In this document: piece by piece, positions 36,634 to 45,697 of the stretch | How the letters are laid out: each line of letters opens with the position of its first letter | How positions within the stretch are numbered: the first letter of the stretch is position 1 | Assembly: GCA_020638995.1 (NCBI GenBank) | Contig: JACKHM010000002.1 | Location: 496,001-560,000, forward strand | Length of the DNA stretch: 64,000 bases | Direction of reading: 5' to 3' | DNA from: Planctomycetaceae bacterium | Lineage (GTDB): Bacteria > Planctomycetota > Planctomycetia > Pirellulales > Pirellulaceae | Notes under the pieces: generated by a model | Databases searched by the model: none | What the model was told of the DNA's origin: nothing | The model's input: only the letters and a program-made list of their open reading frames with translations | Translations under genes and position numbers: made by a program

Positions 36634-38108
36634 GTGAAAACTCAACTGGATGTAATGTTGATGGTCATACTGCCATGCCTAGCAACAATAACTTGCACTG
36701 CCGCGGAGGTTCCCGCTGCCATTGATCCGCTGGTTCGAGTTGTCGATCTGACGATCGGCGAGTCGGCGGATGTTGCGTTGTGTGATGGATCGTTGGCAAA
36801 GGTCAAGTTGATCGACGTAAAGGAAACTCACGACGCGGTGTGCTTCGCCGTTCGTCGAGCTGTTGTCTGGGTCGAAGTAAACGGCAAACGTGCCGAGTTG
36901 ATCTCGGCGACCTATCATTTGCCACAAACGGTCGGTGGCGTACAGATCGACTGTTCTATTACAAAGGGCTACAACGAAAACGGCACGGCCAGTTCGTGGG
37001 GACTCGATAAAGACGCCCGACTACGGCTTTGGCCGGCGGGATCTCCCCTCGTGCAACCGGATACGTTTTCTTATCCCGTCAAACAGAAGTGGTTTGCGAC
37101 CGATACGCAGATGGCGAGCGAACCGGCAAGCGAGCGATCTACTATCACAGCGGTCTGGACATCGGCGGCAGTGAAGGGCTCGTCGAAGTTATCGCGGCCA
37201 CCGACGGCTTAGTGGTCTCCGTTGGCGAAACCGTGCTGGACGGACACAAAAAGGATACGCCCGTGTCGCCTCGCTACGACGTGGTTTACATGCTTGATGG
37301 CCGCGGCTGGTACTACCGCTACAGCCACCTGAAGGAAATCGACGAGTCGATCGTACCCGGTCGTGTCGTCTCGCGAGGCGAACGAATTGGCTTACTCGGC
37401 AAGGAAGGAGGCAGCGGCGGTTGGTCGCATCTGCATTTCGAGATCAAGAGCCGCCAACCGTCCGGCAAATGGGGTACGCAAGAAGGCTATGCGTTTCTGT
37501 GGGAAGCGTATCAGCGAGAATACAAGCCGCACGTTATTGCCGTGGCTCGTCCCCATCACGTCATCTTTACCGACGAGACAGTGACGCTCGATGGCTCGCG
37601 ATCATGGAGCAAGTCTGGCAAGATCGCCGGATACGAATGGCGGTTCGACGATGGCACCGTCGTCAAGACCCCGCAAGTTCAGCGAACGTACGGCAGACCC
37701 GGCCGTTACAGTGAGATCCTGCGTGTGACGGACGATGAGGGAAACTTATCGTACGACTTCGGCGTCGTGATTGTCGTCGATCGAGAAAACGCCGACCGCG
37801 CCATCCCCTCGATTCATCCAAACTTCTATCCCACGACCGGCATTCGCGCGGGCGATCCAATCACGTTCAAAGTCCGCACGTTCAATACGACCGCCGGAAA
37901 AGAAGTGTGGGATTTCGGCGATGGAAGCAACAAGGTCGAAGTCCAATCCGACGGAAACGCAGTCAAGCTTGCCCCCGATGGCTACGCCAGCACGACGCAC
38001 ACCTACGAGAAACCCGGCGACTACGTCGTGAGCGTAACGCGAACCAACGAGCATGGAGTGACGGCTATCGGACGATTACACATTCACGTCGACGCCAAAC
38101 TCGAATGA
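36634..38108 (+). pseudogene. Secreted M23 metallopeptidase with two PKD domains, frameshifted
   Basis: Two overlapping frames together encode one protein. The first frame runs from about GTG 36634 (ribosome site GAGG five bases upstream; ATG 36619 also possible), with a signal VMLMVILPCLATITC, through WFATDTQMA, and stops at 37212. The second frame continues with DGERTGKR, then YYHSGLDIGG, RYSHL and SHLHFEI, the zinc motifs of M23 endopeptidases, and two PKD domains (YEWRFDDG and VWDFGDG), ending at 38108. The switch lies near 37104-37136 and needs a -1 shift. All metal ligands sit after the break, so the first frame alone makes an inactive product. It may be a real mutation, a sequencing or assembly error, or, less likely, recoding. 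No slippery heptamer is visible. An active enzyme would cut peptide cross-links. Confidence 0.8.
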
Positions 38109-38190
38109 TGCGAGGACTCGACTCAGCGTCGATGGAAAACCTGAGCTATACTCGTCTGCGATTTACGAGGACGATCCACGCCACTTTACT

Positions 38191-39072
38191 ATGAGGTTGA
38201 ATGATTCGATGAAGAGTTGGTTATCACTCGGCGCGAGACTCTTTGACACTTCCGTTCTTAGCCTTGCGGTGATGCTCGCGTTAGCGAGTGCACCAAGCGA
38301 TGCGAGTGCGGAGCACGACGGGAAAGTTCAGATCCTGTTGCTTGGCGACAGCACCACCGAGGGTAGCGTGCCGCGTCGGCTGAAGCCAGAAGGTCCGCAT
38401 TTAGAGACCGTGTTGGAACAATTGCTGGCCGCGGAAGCGGATCTGCCGCCGTGCCATGTCATCAACTCCAGCTTGAGCGGTGAATATATTCGCAGGCTCC
38501 TCGATTCAGGACGCTACGACCGCGACGCTGCCAAACTGCCGGGTTTGGATTTCATCTTTATTCGCTACGGCTTGAATGATCGAGCGAGGCGCGAAGATTT
38601 CAACGTAAATTTCCCGAAGGATTTCCATGAACTACTCGCTCGCTTGCGACAGGATCATCCACACGCGTTACTCATTCCAATGACGGTAATTCCCTTTGCC
38701 AACGAAGAAGCCAGCAAAGAGATCAACGACTTGGTTGTGGCTGTCGCCGAAGAAGAGAGGCTCAAAATCTTCGATATCTATCCTCGGTATGCCGCGGAAT
38801 TAGATAAGGGATACAACATGCTCAACTATCGGCGTTACCCGCTCGCCAACATTCCCGAACAATTTCACGAGTTGGTAATGCCGTTCGTGAACGGCGCTGG
38901 TGTCGAGGTGATGTCGAATGAGCTCGACGCGATCCTCGGACACTTGCCCGGCTGGTACGGTGACCGTCACCCGAATTTGGCTGGCTACAACGTGATCGCT
39001 GACGAGACGGCGAAGTACCTCTCCCATTTGATACGCGAGAAGAATATAGCGCGAGGCAACTCGTTGAACTGA
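38191..39072 (+). CDS. Secreted SGNH/GDSL-type hydrolase
   Basis: The protein has 293 residues. A hydrophobic segment (SVLSLAVMLALASA) after a basic start indicates export; an internal ATG at 38209 is an alternative start. Block I is LLGDSTTEG, with nucleophile Ser54; block III is IRYGLND; block V is YGDRHPNLAGY, with His260. The acid of block V is one position closer to the histidine (D-R-H) than the usual DxxH. These are the features of SGNH esterases, which often deacetylate sugars. Its substrate is not evident. It follows the frame-broken M23 gene by 82 bases on the same strand. Confidence 0.85.
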   Translation: MRLNDSMKSWLSLGARLFDTSVLSLAVMLALASAPSDASAEHDGKVQILLLGDSTTEGSVPRRLKPEGPHLETVLEQLLAAEADLPPCHVINSSLSGEYIRRLLDSGRYDRDAAKLPGLDFIFIRYGLNDRARREDFNVNFPKDFHELLARLRQDHPHALLIPMTVIPFANEEASKEINDLVVAVAEEERLKIFDIYPRYAAELDKGYNMLNYRRYPLANIPEQFHELVMPFVNGAGVEVMSNELDAILGHLPGWYGDRHPNLAGYNVIADETAKYLSHLIREKNIARGNSLN

Positions 39073-39105
39073 GCACCGTCGCCCTTCTCCGCAACTAATT
39101 GTCCA

Positions 39106-39120
39106 AGCCCTTCCGGGGCT
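39106..39120. terminator. Possible short GC hairpin between convergent genes
   Basis: AGCCC (39106-39110) and GGGCT (39116-39120) pair around a 5-base loop in the 49-base gap between convergent stops at 39072 and 39122. It has no T-tract and could act in either direction. Support is weak. Confidence 0.22.
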
Positions 39121-39121
39121 G

Positions 39122-40465
39122 TCAGATCCACGCGGGTTCCCAGCCATTTCGATACGGCTTTGTGACCCACTCTTGAGCTTTCTTATGATTTGTGATTTCG
39201 AGGGCGTTGGGGTCCCACTTAAGCACTTGTCCGGGAAACCGAATCCCGATCGTACCAAGTAGCACTGCCTCGGTCAGTGGTCCTGCATAGTCGAAGTGTG
39301 ATGTTGTCTTTCCATTGCCCAAACACGCGTCTGCCCATTGAGTGTAGTGATCGACTCCTTCGATTACAGGCAATTCATCGGAAGAAAACTGTTCTTCCGG
39401 GAATAGCTTAGGCATCGCCACGTGAGGCACGACCAGCGATCCTTTTTCGCCGACCAACACGGAGCCAGCTCCGGGCAAGGCATAGCTTGCGGGGACATCT
39501 CCTAACCTCTCTCGTGGCGGCACAGCGCCCACGGCGTCATACCAAGTGACGTGGATCGTCGGTTCCAACGTATACTCGGTCCCCGGGAATTCGTAACGTA
39601 CGGTAGCACGATCGGTCCAGGACTCTGGAAGCAACGTGGGAGCCTCGACTGTTAGCTTTGTGGGCGCGCTGAGTTTGAGTGATTTGAAGACAGGGTCCAA
39701 AATGTGGCATCCGAAGTCGCCAAGCTGCCCCGTACCGTAGTCTTGCCAGCCCCGCCAGCGGAACGGATGGTACATATCCGCTTTGTAAGGACGCTCTGGC
39801 GCAACGCCTTGCCATAGATCCCAACGCACATGGGCAGGGATTGGATCGCTGCCCGGTGGCCTTGGAATATGTCTCGGCCAGCGTGGTTCGCCGCCTTGCC
39901 ACGAATGGACTTCTTTGACTTTTCCAATCATGCCGGAATGAATCATGTGTACGGCAGTTCGATAGGCCGAATGCGATTGAATCTGATTACCCATCTGCGT
40001 CACACAATTGAATTTCTTCGCAGCCATTTGCATTTGACGTGCTTCGTGGACGGTGTGCGTGAGCGGCTTTTGGCAAAACACATGCTTGCCCAGATGTAGG
40101 GCAGCCAATGAAATTGGCGCGTGCATAAAATCCGGAGTCGATACCAACACACCGCGGATGTCCTGCGACTCGTCGAGCAGCTTCCGCCAATCGTCGAATT
40201 GTCGTGCCGCCGGATACTTTTCCGCCGCTTGGCCAAGATGCTTTGCCGAACTATCGATGTCGCATAGGGCGATCACTTGAACATTGGGACTTGCCGCGAC
40301 GCCATTCAAGTCACTCCAACCTTTACCGCCGGTTCCTATACTCGCGATTCCCAATCGGCTATTGGCTCCGTAGAGTCGCGAATACTGAACGGCGGGCAAG
40401 GCGATCGCCGCTCCGGCTATTGTTGCCGATTTGAGAAACCTACGGCGACTTGAAAGATTGGACAT
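39122..40465 (-). CDS. Tat-exported Gfo/Idh/MocA family oxidoreductase
   Basis: The protein has 447 residues from ATG 40465, with GGAG seven bases upstream. SRRRFLKSATIAGAA (6-20) is a classic twin-arginine signal. The Rossmann region begins with LGIASIGTGGKG and continues with ALCDID and VSTPDFMH. CQKPLTH supplies the lysine of the family EKP motif (here QKP), and a C-terminal substrate domain follows with WDLWQGVAPERPY, GDFGCHILD and HFDYAGPLTE. Such proteins use NAD(P) to oxidise or reduce sugars or their derivatives; exported ones are very numerous in planctomycetes and likely keep a tightly bound cofactor. It is divergent from the sialidase-like gene and has the same layout as the protein at 56685. 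Confidence 0.9.
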   Translation of the reverse strand: MSNLSSRRRFLKSATIAGAAIALPAVQYSRLYGANSRLGIASIGTGGKGWSDLNGVAASPNVQVIALCDIDSSAKHLGQAAEKYPAARQFDDWRKLLDESQDIRGVLVSTPDFMHAPISLAALHLGKHVFCQKPLTHTVHEARQMQMAAKKFNCVTQMGNQIQSHSAYRTAVHMIHSGMIGKVKEVHSWQGGEPRWPRHIPRPPGSDPIPAHVRWDLWQGVAPERPYKADMYHPFRWRGWQDYGTGQLGDFGCHILDPVFKSLKLSAPTKLTVEAPTLLPESWTDRATVRYEFPGTEYTLEPTIHVTWYDAVGAVPPRERLGDVPASYALPGAGSVLVGEKGSLVVPHVAMPKLFPEEQFSSDELPVIEGVDHYTQWADACLGNGKTTSHFDYAGPLTEAVLLGTIGIRFPGQVLKWDPNALEITNHKKAQEWVTKPYRNGWEPAWI

Positions 40466-40699
40466 CGTATTTCTCCATTATCGAGCAATTGGTTAGCGTG
40501 AGAGCGAGATCGATTATACTCTAATCCACGACGAGTTATGTGCGAGTCAAAGTTTTCGATCGTGGAGGGTTTGCACGAACATTGTGAACCCCGGACAATG
40601 ATGCGACCACAATTAGGAAGATCGACGCGCGAACCTAGTCGGACGACGTCGTTTGAGATTCGAGGGACGCCCGCATACCGACTTCGAGGAGATGTGAGA

Positions 40700-41884
40700 A
40701 TGACGCACTTCCGTCGCAACCTGCAAGTTTTGTGCTCCGTGACAGCGATCGCCACCAGCCTGACGACTGCAGTGGGGCACGCCACGGATCGCCCCCCCCA
40801 AGGCGTTGCTGACGGCATCGAAAAACCGTTACGCATTGCGCCCCGTCCAAATAACGGGCGAAACAGCGAGGGGGATTTCGTCCAGCTCAAGGACGGAAGG
40901 ATTCTACTGGTGTACTCGAAGTTTATTGGCACCGGGGATCACGCTCCCGCAGAACTCGCTGGAAGATATTCTTCGGATAAAGGAAAGACATGGGGCGTCG
41001 AGGATGTGCAGGTTGTCAGTCGAAAGGAAGGTGAAGCGAATCTGATGTCGGTTTCACTCCTGCGATTGCAGGACGACCGAATCGCATTGTTCTATGTGCA
41101 GAAGTATGCGAGCCCTGTGGGATCGAAGTACGCGTATCTTGACTACATACTGATGCGTACCAGTTCAGACGAAGGCGCGAGTTGGTCTGAACCGACATTT
41201 GTCGTACCGGGAAATGAACCAGGCTATCGTGTACTTAACAACGATCGCGTCATTCAGCTGAGAAATGGTCGTTTGGTCGTCCCTCTCGCAGTACACTACC
41301 TGCCCGGTTGGTCCAAGTGGGAAAACTCGGCACATATTGTGTGTTACTTGTCGGACGACGGAGGCCGGACATGGCGTCGTAGCGAAAGCAGTTTGCAATC
41401 AGAGCTATTGGCGCAAGAACCAGGCGTCGTCGAACTAAAGCATGATGAATTGTTGATGTTCTGTCGGAGCCACGATTGTCAGCTGGTGTCACGATCCGGG
41501 GATGGCGGCGAGACGTGGTCTGAACTGGAAAAGTCCAGTATTTTGCAGCCGACGGTCTCTCCGGCCTCAATCGAGCGGATTCCGGCAACGGGCGATTTAC
41601 TGCTGGTGTGGAACAACGGCGACGATGCGCTGGCCGCGAAAGAGCCGGTTGGACGCCGCCCGTTTTCTGCTGCGATCTCGAAAGATGAGGGCACCTCATG
41701 GCAGCACGTCCGGAATCTCGGCACGGATCCGCAAGGTTGGTATTGTTACACCGCAATCGAATTCGTCGGCAATCATGTTTTGTTGGCCCACTGCGAATAT
41801 CCCGGGTTAAATTCACTCCAAATCACGCGTTTGCCTGTTGATTGGCTGTACCAATCTTCCACCAAAGGCCCCGAAAGCAGGTGA
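40700..41884 (+). CDS. Secreted exo-sialidase-like protein (BNR/Asp-box propeller)
   Basis: The ATG at 40700 follows GAGGAG by 8 bases and starts a signal peptide (VLCSVTAIATSLTTAVGHA); the frame is open further upstream to 40538, which is unlikely to be translated. The 394-residue protein has five Asp boxes: SSDKGKTW, SSDEGASW, SDDGGRTW, SGDGGETW and SKDEGTSW. This gives a six-bladed sialidase-type propeller, and RPNNGRNSEGDF near residue 50 resembles the arginine-bearing first blade of sialidases. Sialic acid may not be the substrate: many bacterial members act on other acidic sugars. It precedes the dimethylformamidase-like gene by six bases, so the two are probably one transcript. Confidence 0.85.
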   Translation: MTHFRRNLQVLCSVTAIATSLTTAVGHATDRPPQGVADGIEKPLRIAPRPNNGRNSEGDFVQLKDGRILLVYSKFIGTGDHAPAELAGRYSSDKGKTWGVEDVQVVSRKEGEANLMSVSLLRLQDDRIALFYVQKYASPVGSKYAYLDYILMRTSSDEGASWSEPTFVVPGNEPGYRVLNNDRVIQLRNGRLVVPLAVHYLPGWSKWENSAHIVCYLSDDGGRTWRRSESSLQSELLAQEPGVVELKHDELLMFCRSHDCQLVSRSGDGGETWSELEKSSILQPTVSPASIERIPATGDLLLVWNNGDDALAAKEPVGRRPFSAAISKDEGTSWQHVRNLGTDPQGWYCYTAIEFVGNHVLLAHCEYPGLNSLQITRLPVDWLYQSSTKGPESR

Positions 41885-41890
41885 TAAGTT

Positions 41891-43471
41891 ATGTCCAAAT
41901 CAAACACTCCGCTGTACGTCAGCCTGCGTATTTTTCCATACGCGCTGATCGTCCTTTGCTGTTCATCAATTACGATTTTTCACGCATCCTGCAACGCTCA
42001 GTCGAGCGAGCCGGAGATCCCAGTCGACGGGACCAATAAAACACTTGCTCACAATCCGATTCAGTTGGAAAACCAGCACCCCGGCACGCGCGATTGGCAA
42101 TTGACTCGCGTTCGTTTGGACGCTGGGGGATTCCGATCTCCGTGGATCGAAGGCTATTGTTCCCGCCAAAGTGTTCATGCAGGCGAAACCATCGATATCT
42201 TCGTGTCTACAAATCCGGTGCGACAGTTTAAAGTGGAATTCTTTCGAATGGGGTACTACGGAGGACGTGGCGCTCGCCTCATGAAAACGGTCGATTCGGT
42301 TCCTGGTACGATTCAGCCGGAACCACTCGTCGGCGAAAAGAATCTTCACGAGTGCAACTGGTCGCCATCGCTGCAGTTGACGATTCCAAATGACTGGCTC
42401 AGTGGTGTATATCTGGGGCGACTTACGACTAAACCCGAAGGAGTCGAGGCCTATTGGCAAAGCTACGTGATTTTTATCGTCACCGATAATCGCCCTGCTG
42501 ACATCTTGTTTCAGTGCTCGGACAACACCTGGCAGGCCTACAATCGCTGGCCCAACAATTTTTCGATCTACACACACCCGAAGGGCAATCAGGGGCCGTG
42601 GGCAGATGTTAGTTTCGATCGTCCCTACGGCCGGGAAGCTCAATACACTGGTGTTGTCAACGATCCTCTGACGGTGGGTTCTGGCGAATTTCTGCCCCTA
42701 GAGTTTCCATTGGCGTTTTGGCTCGAGAAAGAGGGCTACGACGTCGCCTACTGTTCCAACAGCGACATGCTCAGCCCCGAACGCGGCCTACGTTGCAAAT
42801 CATTCGTCAGCGTGGGGCACGACGAATATTGGGATATCCGACAGTTCGAGAGCGCGGTCACCATGCGAGACGCGGGTGTCAACTTGTTGTTCTTTTCAGG
42901 GAACAGCGTGTGTTGGGTGACACCGTTTCGACCATCATCGAATGGACAAGCCAATCGCATCATTTTTAGAGGCGGTCCTTACGGTGGCGACAACGAGTAT
43001 GCGGTGAATCGGGAACGGGATCATGGTCCGTTTCCGCATCGAGGCCCTGACGAAGGTCTGCTCATGGGGGCCAGAAACGTCGAGCCGGTAAATGGAGGCG
43101 GCGACTGGGTAGTCGCGAAATCGGAACACTGGATGTTCACAGGCACCGATCTCCACAATGGCGATTCGATCCCAGGGCTTATCGGTTGGGAGTATCACGG
43201 CGAACCAGCTGCCATCGAAGGTCTTGAGATTGTCGGTGCCGGAACGGCTTGGCAAGGTGGGGTGAATCCGCAGCAATGGACAGCCACAATTTATCCGGCT
43301 ACAAAGACCAGCTTTGTGTTCAACGCCGCCACAATTTTTTGGGCACAGGCGCTGAGCTCGCCACCGGGCCACACGCTGCCTTGGTCGCATTGGAGTAGAC
43401 CACACGGTCCCGACGATCGTGTGCAACGAATCACGAAAAATCTATTCGACCGAAGTCTCGGACGGAACTGA
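41891..43471 (+). CDS. Secreted N,N-dimethylformamidase large-subunit-like protein
   Basis: The protein has 526 residues. The ATG lies six bases after the previous stop, with AGGTGA as ribosome site. The hydrophobic N-terminus (YALIVLCCSSITIF) ends near HASC, perhaps a non-standard lipobox. The body matches the C-terminal domain of the dimethylformamidase beta subunit: FRMGYYGG, DNTWQAYNRWP (Tyr217), VGHDEYWDI (His310, Tyr313), LLFFSGN. In the known enzyme two tyrosines and a glutamate hold an iron atom; the two tyrosines named here are candidates, the glutamate is not assigned. The usual enzyme is cytoplasmic and works with a small subunit, which is absent here. Pairing with a sialidase-like gene suggests an amide-bearing sugar or glycan as substrate, an inference only. 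Confidence 0.8.
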   Translation: MSKSNTPLYVSLRIFPYALIVLCCSSITIFHASCNAQSSEPEIPVDGTNKTLAHNPIQLENQHPGTRDWQLTRVRLDAGGFRSPWIEGYCSRQSVHAGETIDIFVSTNPVRQFKVEFFRMGYYGGRGARLMKTVDSVPGTIQPEPLVGEKNLHECNWSPSLQLTIPNDWLSGVYLGRLTTKPEGVEAYWQSYVIFIVTDNRPADILFQCSDNTWQAYNRWPNNFSIYTHPKGNQGPWADVSFDRPYGREAQYTGVVNDPLTVGSGEFLPLEFPLAFWLEKEGYDVAYCSNSDMLSPERGLRCKSFVSVGHDEYWDIRQFESAVTMRDAGVNLLFFSGNSVCWVTPFRPSSNGQANRIIFRGGPYGGDNEYAVNRERDHGPFPHRGPDEGLLMGARNVEPVNGGGDWVVAKSEHWMFTGTDLHNGDSIPGLIGWEYHGEPAAIEGLEIVGAGTAWQGGVNPQQWTATIYPATKTSFVFNAATIFWAQALSSPPGHTLPWSHWSRPHGPDDRVQRITKNLFDRSLGRN

Positions 43472-43557
43472 GATGTATTTGGATGTTCGTTTTGACTGGC
43501 GGCATCGTCGAATCCTCACCGGAAGAATGCAAAGCTCCACGGTGTGTCCGCTGAGGT

Positions 43558-43574
43558 TGCACGCAGCGCGTGCA
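43558..43574. terminator. Strong GC hairpin between convergent genes
   Basis: TGCACGC (43558-43564) and GCGTGCA (43568-43574) form a perfect 7-bp stem with a 3-base loop, in the 117-base gap between the convergent stops at 43471 and 43589. The symmetric stem could end transcription from both sides. No T-run follows, so the mechanism is uncertain. Confidence 0.4.
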
Positions 43575-43588
43575 GCATTGCACCTCGG

Positions 43589-44707
43589 TCATTGATCCCC
43601 GACACTGTCCGATCTTTCACTTGCCGCGATCGTCTTGGACATTGTGTGAAACGTATCTAGCCACGAGGCTGTAATGGCTTCCCCGAGTGAAGGTGATGCG
43701 GTGGCACGTAGTTCGCTAGGCGTCTTGCCCCAATAGAAGCTGATCCATCCGTCAGTAGTCTCTGAGGATTGGTTGATGAACTCCACCAACTCTTCCCGGC
43801 TGCAAGCCAATGGAAACATCTCCTCGACTAATAAGGGTTTACCGACTTCATATGCCTTCAAGGCCTTTAGGGCCTGATCGACTTCGTCCTTCTTGGGATA
43901 GAAGTGGACGGCTACAAAATTCAGTCGTTTGCCGACGACCGGTCCGTGGAAGAGCGGTTTTCCCCCACCGAAGGCAAAGACCCACGGAATCACTCCCACC
44001 GTTATCAGGTGGCGATCGTCTTGTCGGCGAATGGCGTCAACCATGGTGTTGACCCATGCTTCAGCAACTTGTTCGCGCGTCCGGTTCTTTAAATCGAGCG
44101 AGATCCGCTGGACGAAGAATTTCCCACTCAACTCGCCAGCGAGCCACTCGGTCGCCGGTTCATTACCAGGCAGAATCGGCTCGTTCATCAGGTCATAACA
44201 GAAGACCGCTGGGCTATCTCTGCACGTTCGAGCGATAGCCTCTCAGAATGTCGCTTGCGCGTTCCAACGCTCATCCTCACTCAGAGCGTCGTACCACGCA
44301 GGGATATTGTTTTTGTGATAGCAAGCCAGTCCTGTTAGATCAAGGTAGAGGCCGGTGTCTTCCGCGAGTTGGATCAACTTTGCGAGCTGCTTTAGCGCCG
44401 TGTCATTGGGTCTATTCGGCGCGTCTAAAAACATGCCCAGCTGTAAGTGAATGCGAACGCAGTTGGCGCCCAGAGTTTTGATTTCCTGAAAGTCCTCGGC
44501 GACTGTTTCCCATTCATGGTTCCAGTACTCGTCCAATAACCGCCCGGAATGGTCGTGATCGTAGTTAACTCCCCACACGACGAACCGCTCTGAACCGTAA
44601 CCTTTCACAAAGTGAGTTCCATCAGCGCTGACGCGGATGTGTGCGAGTTCGTCGGCACACGCAAACGGAGGCAACATTAAAAAGAAACTCCACGCCAAGT
44701 ATCGCAT
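43589..44707 (-). pseudogene. GH5-like secreted glycoside hydrolase interrupted by in-frame TGA
   Basis: One frame from ATG 44707 (signal MRYLAWSFFLMLPPFACA) to the stop at 43589 is broken only by TGA at 44245-44243. Read through, the junction is QATF-stop-EAIARTC, where related cellulase-type enzymes tend to have tryptophan, so TGG to TGA is the simplest change. Before the stop: WGVNYDHD and the NCVRIHLQL barrel strand. After it: YDLMNEP (acid/base Glu176) and LLVEEM (nucleophile Glu295 or Glu296). The truncated 154-residue product therefore lacks both catalytic acids. The second half stays open and looks conserved, so the mutation is recent, is a sequencing error, or is read through. It sits last in the leftward M48 gene cluster. 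A start at GTG 44752 is also possible. Confidence 0.82.
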
Positions 44708-44775
44708 GGAGTTTCTGTGGCAAGACCATATTTGCGAAAACATGTGAGTCACCGTTCGGTTTCCGGCTGGTGTTC

Positions 44776-45693
44776 CTAAAAGCGTCTTGCGGCAAAGTCA
44801 TCGGCGCCGATGACAAGTTTAGGGTTGGGATTTGCCGTTTGGAGTTCGTTATATAGATCCATTAACGCCTTGTAGCGATCGAGGTGATACGGATGCGTTC
44901 TCAAAAAGCTGGGAAGTCCCGCCGCTGCTCCTCGGTCTCGCTCGTGCATCCGCAAGAATAGTTTTGCCATCTCGCGCGGGTCGTAGCCTAATTCGTAAGC
45001 CCACTTTGCTCCATCTTTGTCGGCTTGCGATTCATCTTCGGGACGGAATGGCCTGCTGAAACTGCGCATCAACATAGCGCCGCTATGAAAGAATTTATCC
45101 GGTGAAAACCCGTTGGCACCACTGAAAGTGTTGTGCATTAACTTCATCCTCTTGGCGTCGTATAGCTGGTGTCCGCGATCAAGATGAGAGAGCTCGTGCC
45201 CAATAACACCAATCATGGCAGCTTCGTTTTCAGCAAAGTCCAACATGCCGCGATAGAAAATAAGCGTCCCACCAGGGAAAGAACGAGCGTCTGTCTCATC
45301 AGAATCGGCGAGGAACAACCGAATCGACCTATAGCGATCGGCATGTTCCATCTTCGGCTGCACTAAACGGATCAACTTTTGTAGATACTGGAAGTCGTCT
45401 CCGCGCGTAACAACCTTGGTCCCTGCGCGACGCAAGGCCGCCAGGTACTCGCGACTGGCGCGCTCGCCGATTTGCGTTTCATCTCGCGGTGCAATTTCGA
45501 TCTGCTCCAACTCAGCGCGATCCGCCGCCGGCGCAGCCCCGAAGAACTGCTCGAACATTTTGGAAGGATCCGAAAAAGGGAATGACGGTTGCTGTCCGGA
45601 GGACGTTGCCGGAAATGCGTTGAAAAGAATTGAGCTCAAAAACCAAGCGATCATTCGGATCGTGCGGCGTTCCTGAAACAGAGGCCTAATCAT
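44776..45693 (-). CDS. Secreted M48-family zinc metallopeptidase
   Basis: The 305-residue protein has the gluzincin motif HELSH (166-170) and a third ligand in EDESQADKDGAKWA (about Glu221), as in BepA/YfgC-type M48 peptidases. A hydrophobic N-terminus (MIAWFLSSILFNAFPA) indicates export; an internal ATG at 45654 is an alternative start. SFPGGTLIFYRGML is the family segment before the active site. Periplasmic members guard outer-membrane protein assembly, so envelope quality control is likely. Its ATG is four bases from the stop of the membrane protein gene upstream, and that gene in turn follows the HtrA-type protease gene, a consistent protein-quality theme. Confidence 0.9.
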   Translation of the reverse strand: MIRPLFQERRTIRMIAWFLSSILFNAFPATSSGQQPSFPFSDPSKMFEQFFGAAPAADRAELEQIEIAPRDETQIGERASREYLAALRRAGTKVVTRGDDFQYLQKLIRLVQPKMEHADRYRSIRLFLADSDETDARSFPGGTLIFYRGMLDFAENEAAMIGVIGHELSHLDRGHQLYDAKRMKLMHNTFSGANGFSPDKFFHSGAMLMRSFSRPFRPEDESQADKDGAKWAYELGYDPREMAKLFLRMHERDRGAAAGLPSFLRTHPYHLDRYKALMDLYNELQTANPNPKLVIGADDFAARRF

Positions 45694-45697
45694 AGCG

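Noticed and set aside
37029..37212. Programmed -1 frameshift joining the two M23 frames
   Set aside because: No slippery heptamer or downstream stem was found at the overlap, and a deletion between matching strings explains the shift more simply.
40515..40520. TATACT as a promoter -10 box before the sialidase-like gene; a similar TATACT at 38147
   Set aside because: No matching -35 element at suitable spacing; such hexamers are expected by chance.
44243..44245. Selenocysteine coding at the in-frame TGA
   Set aside because: The expected residue in this enzyme family is tryptophan, not cysteine, and no selenocysteine insertion stem is apparent just after the codon.
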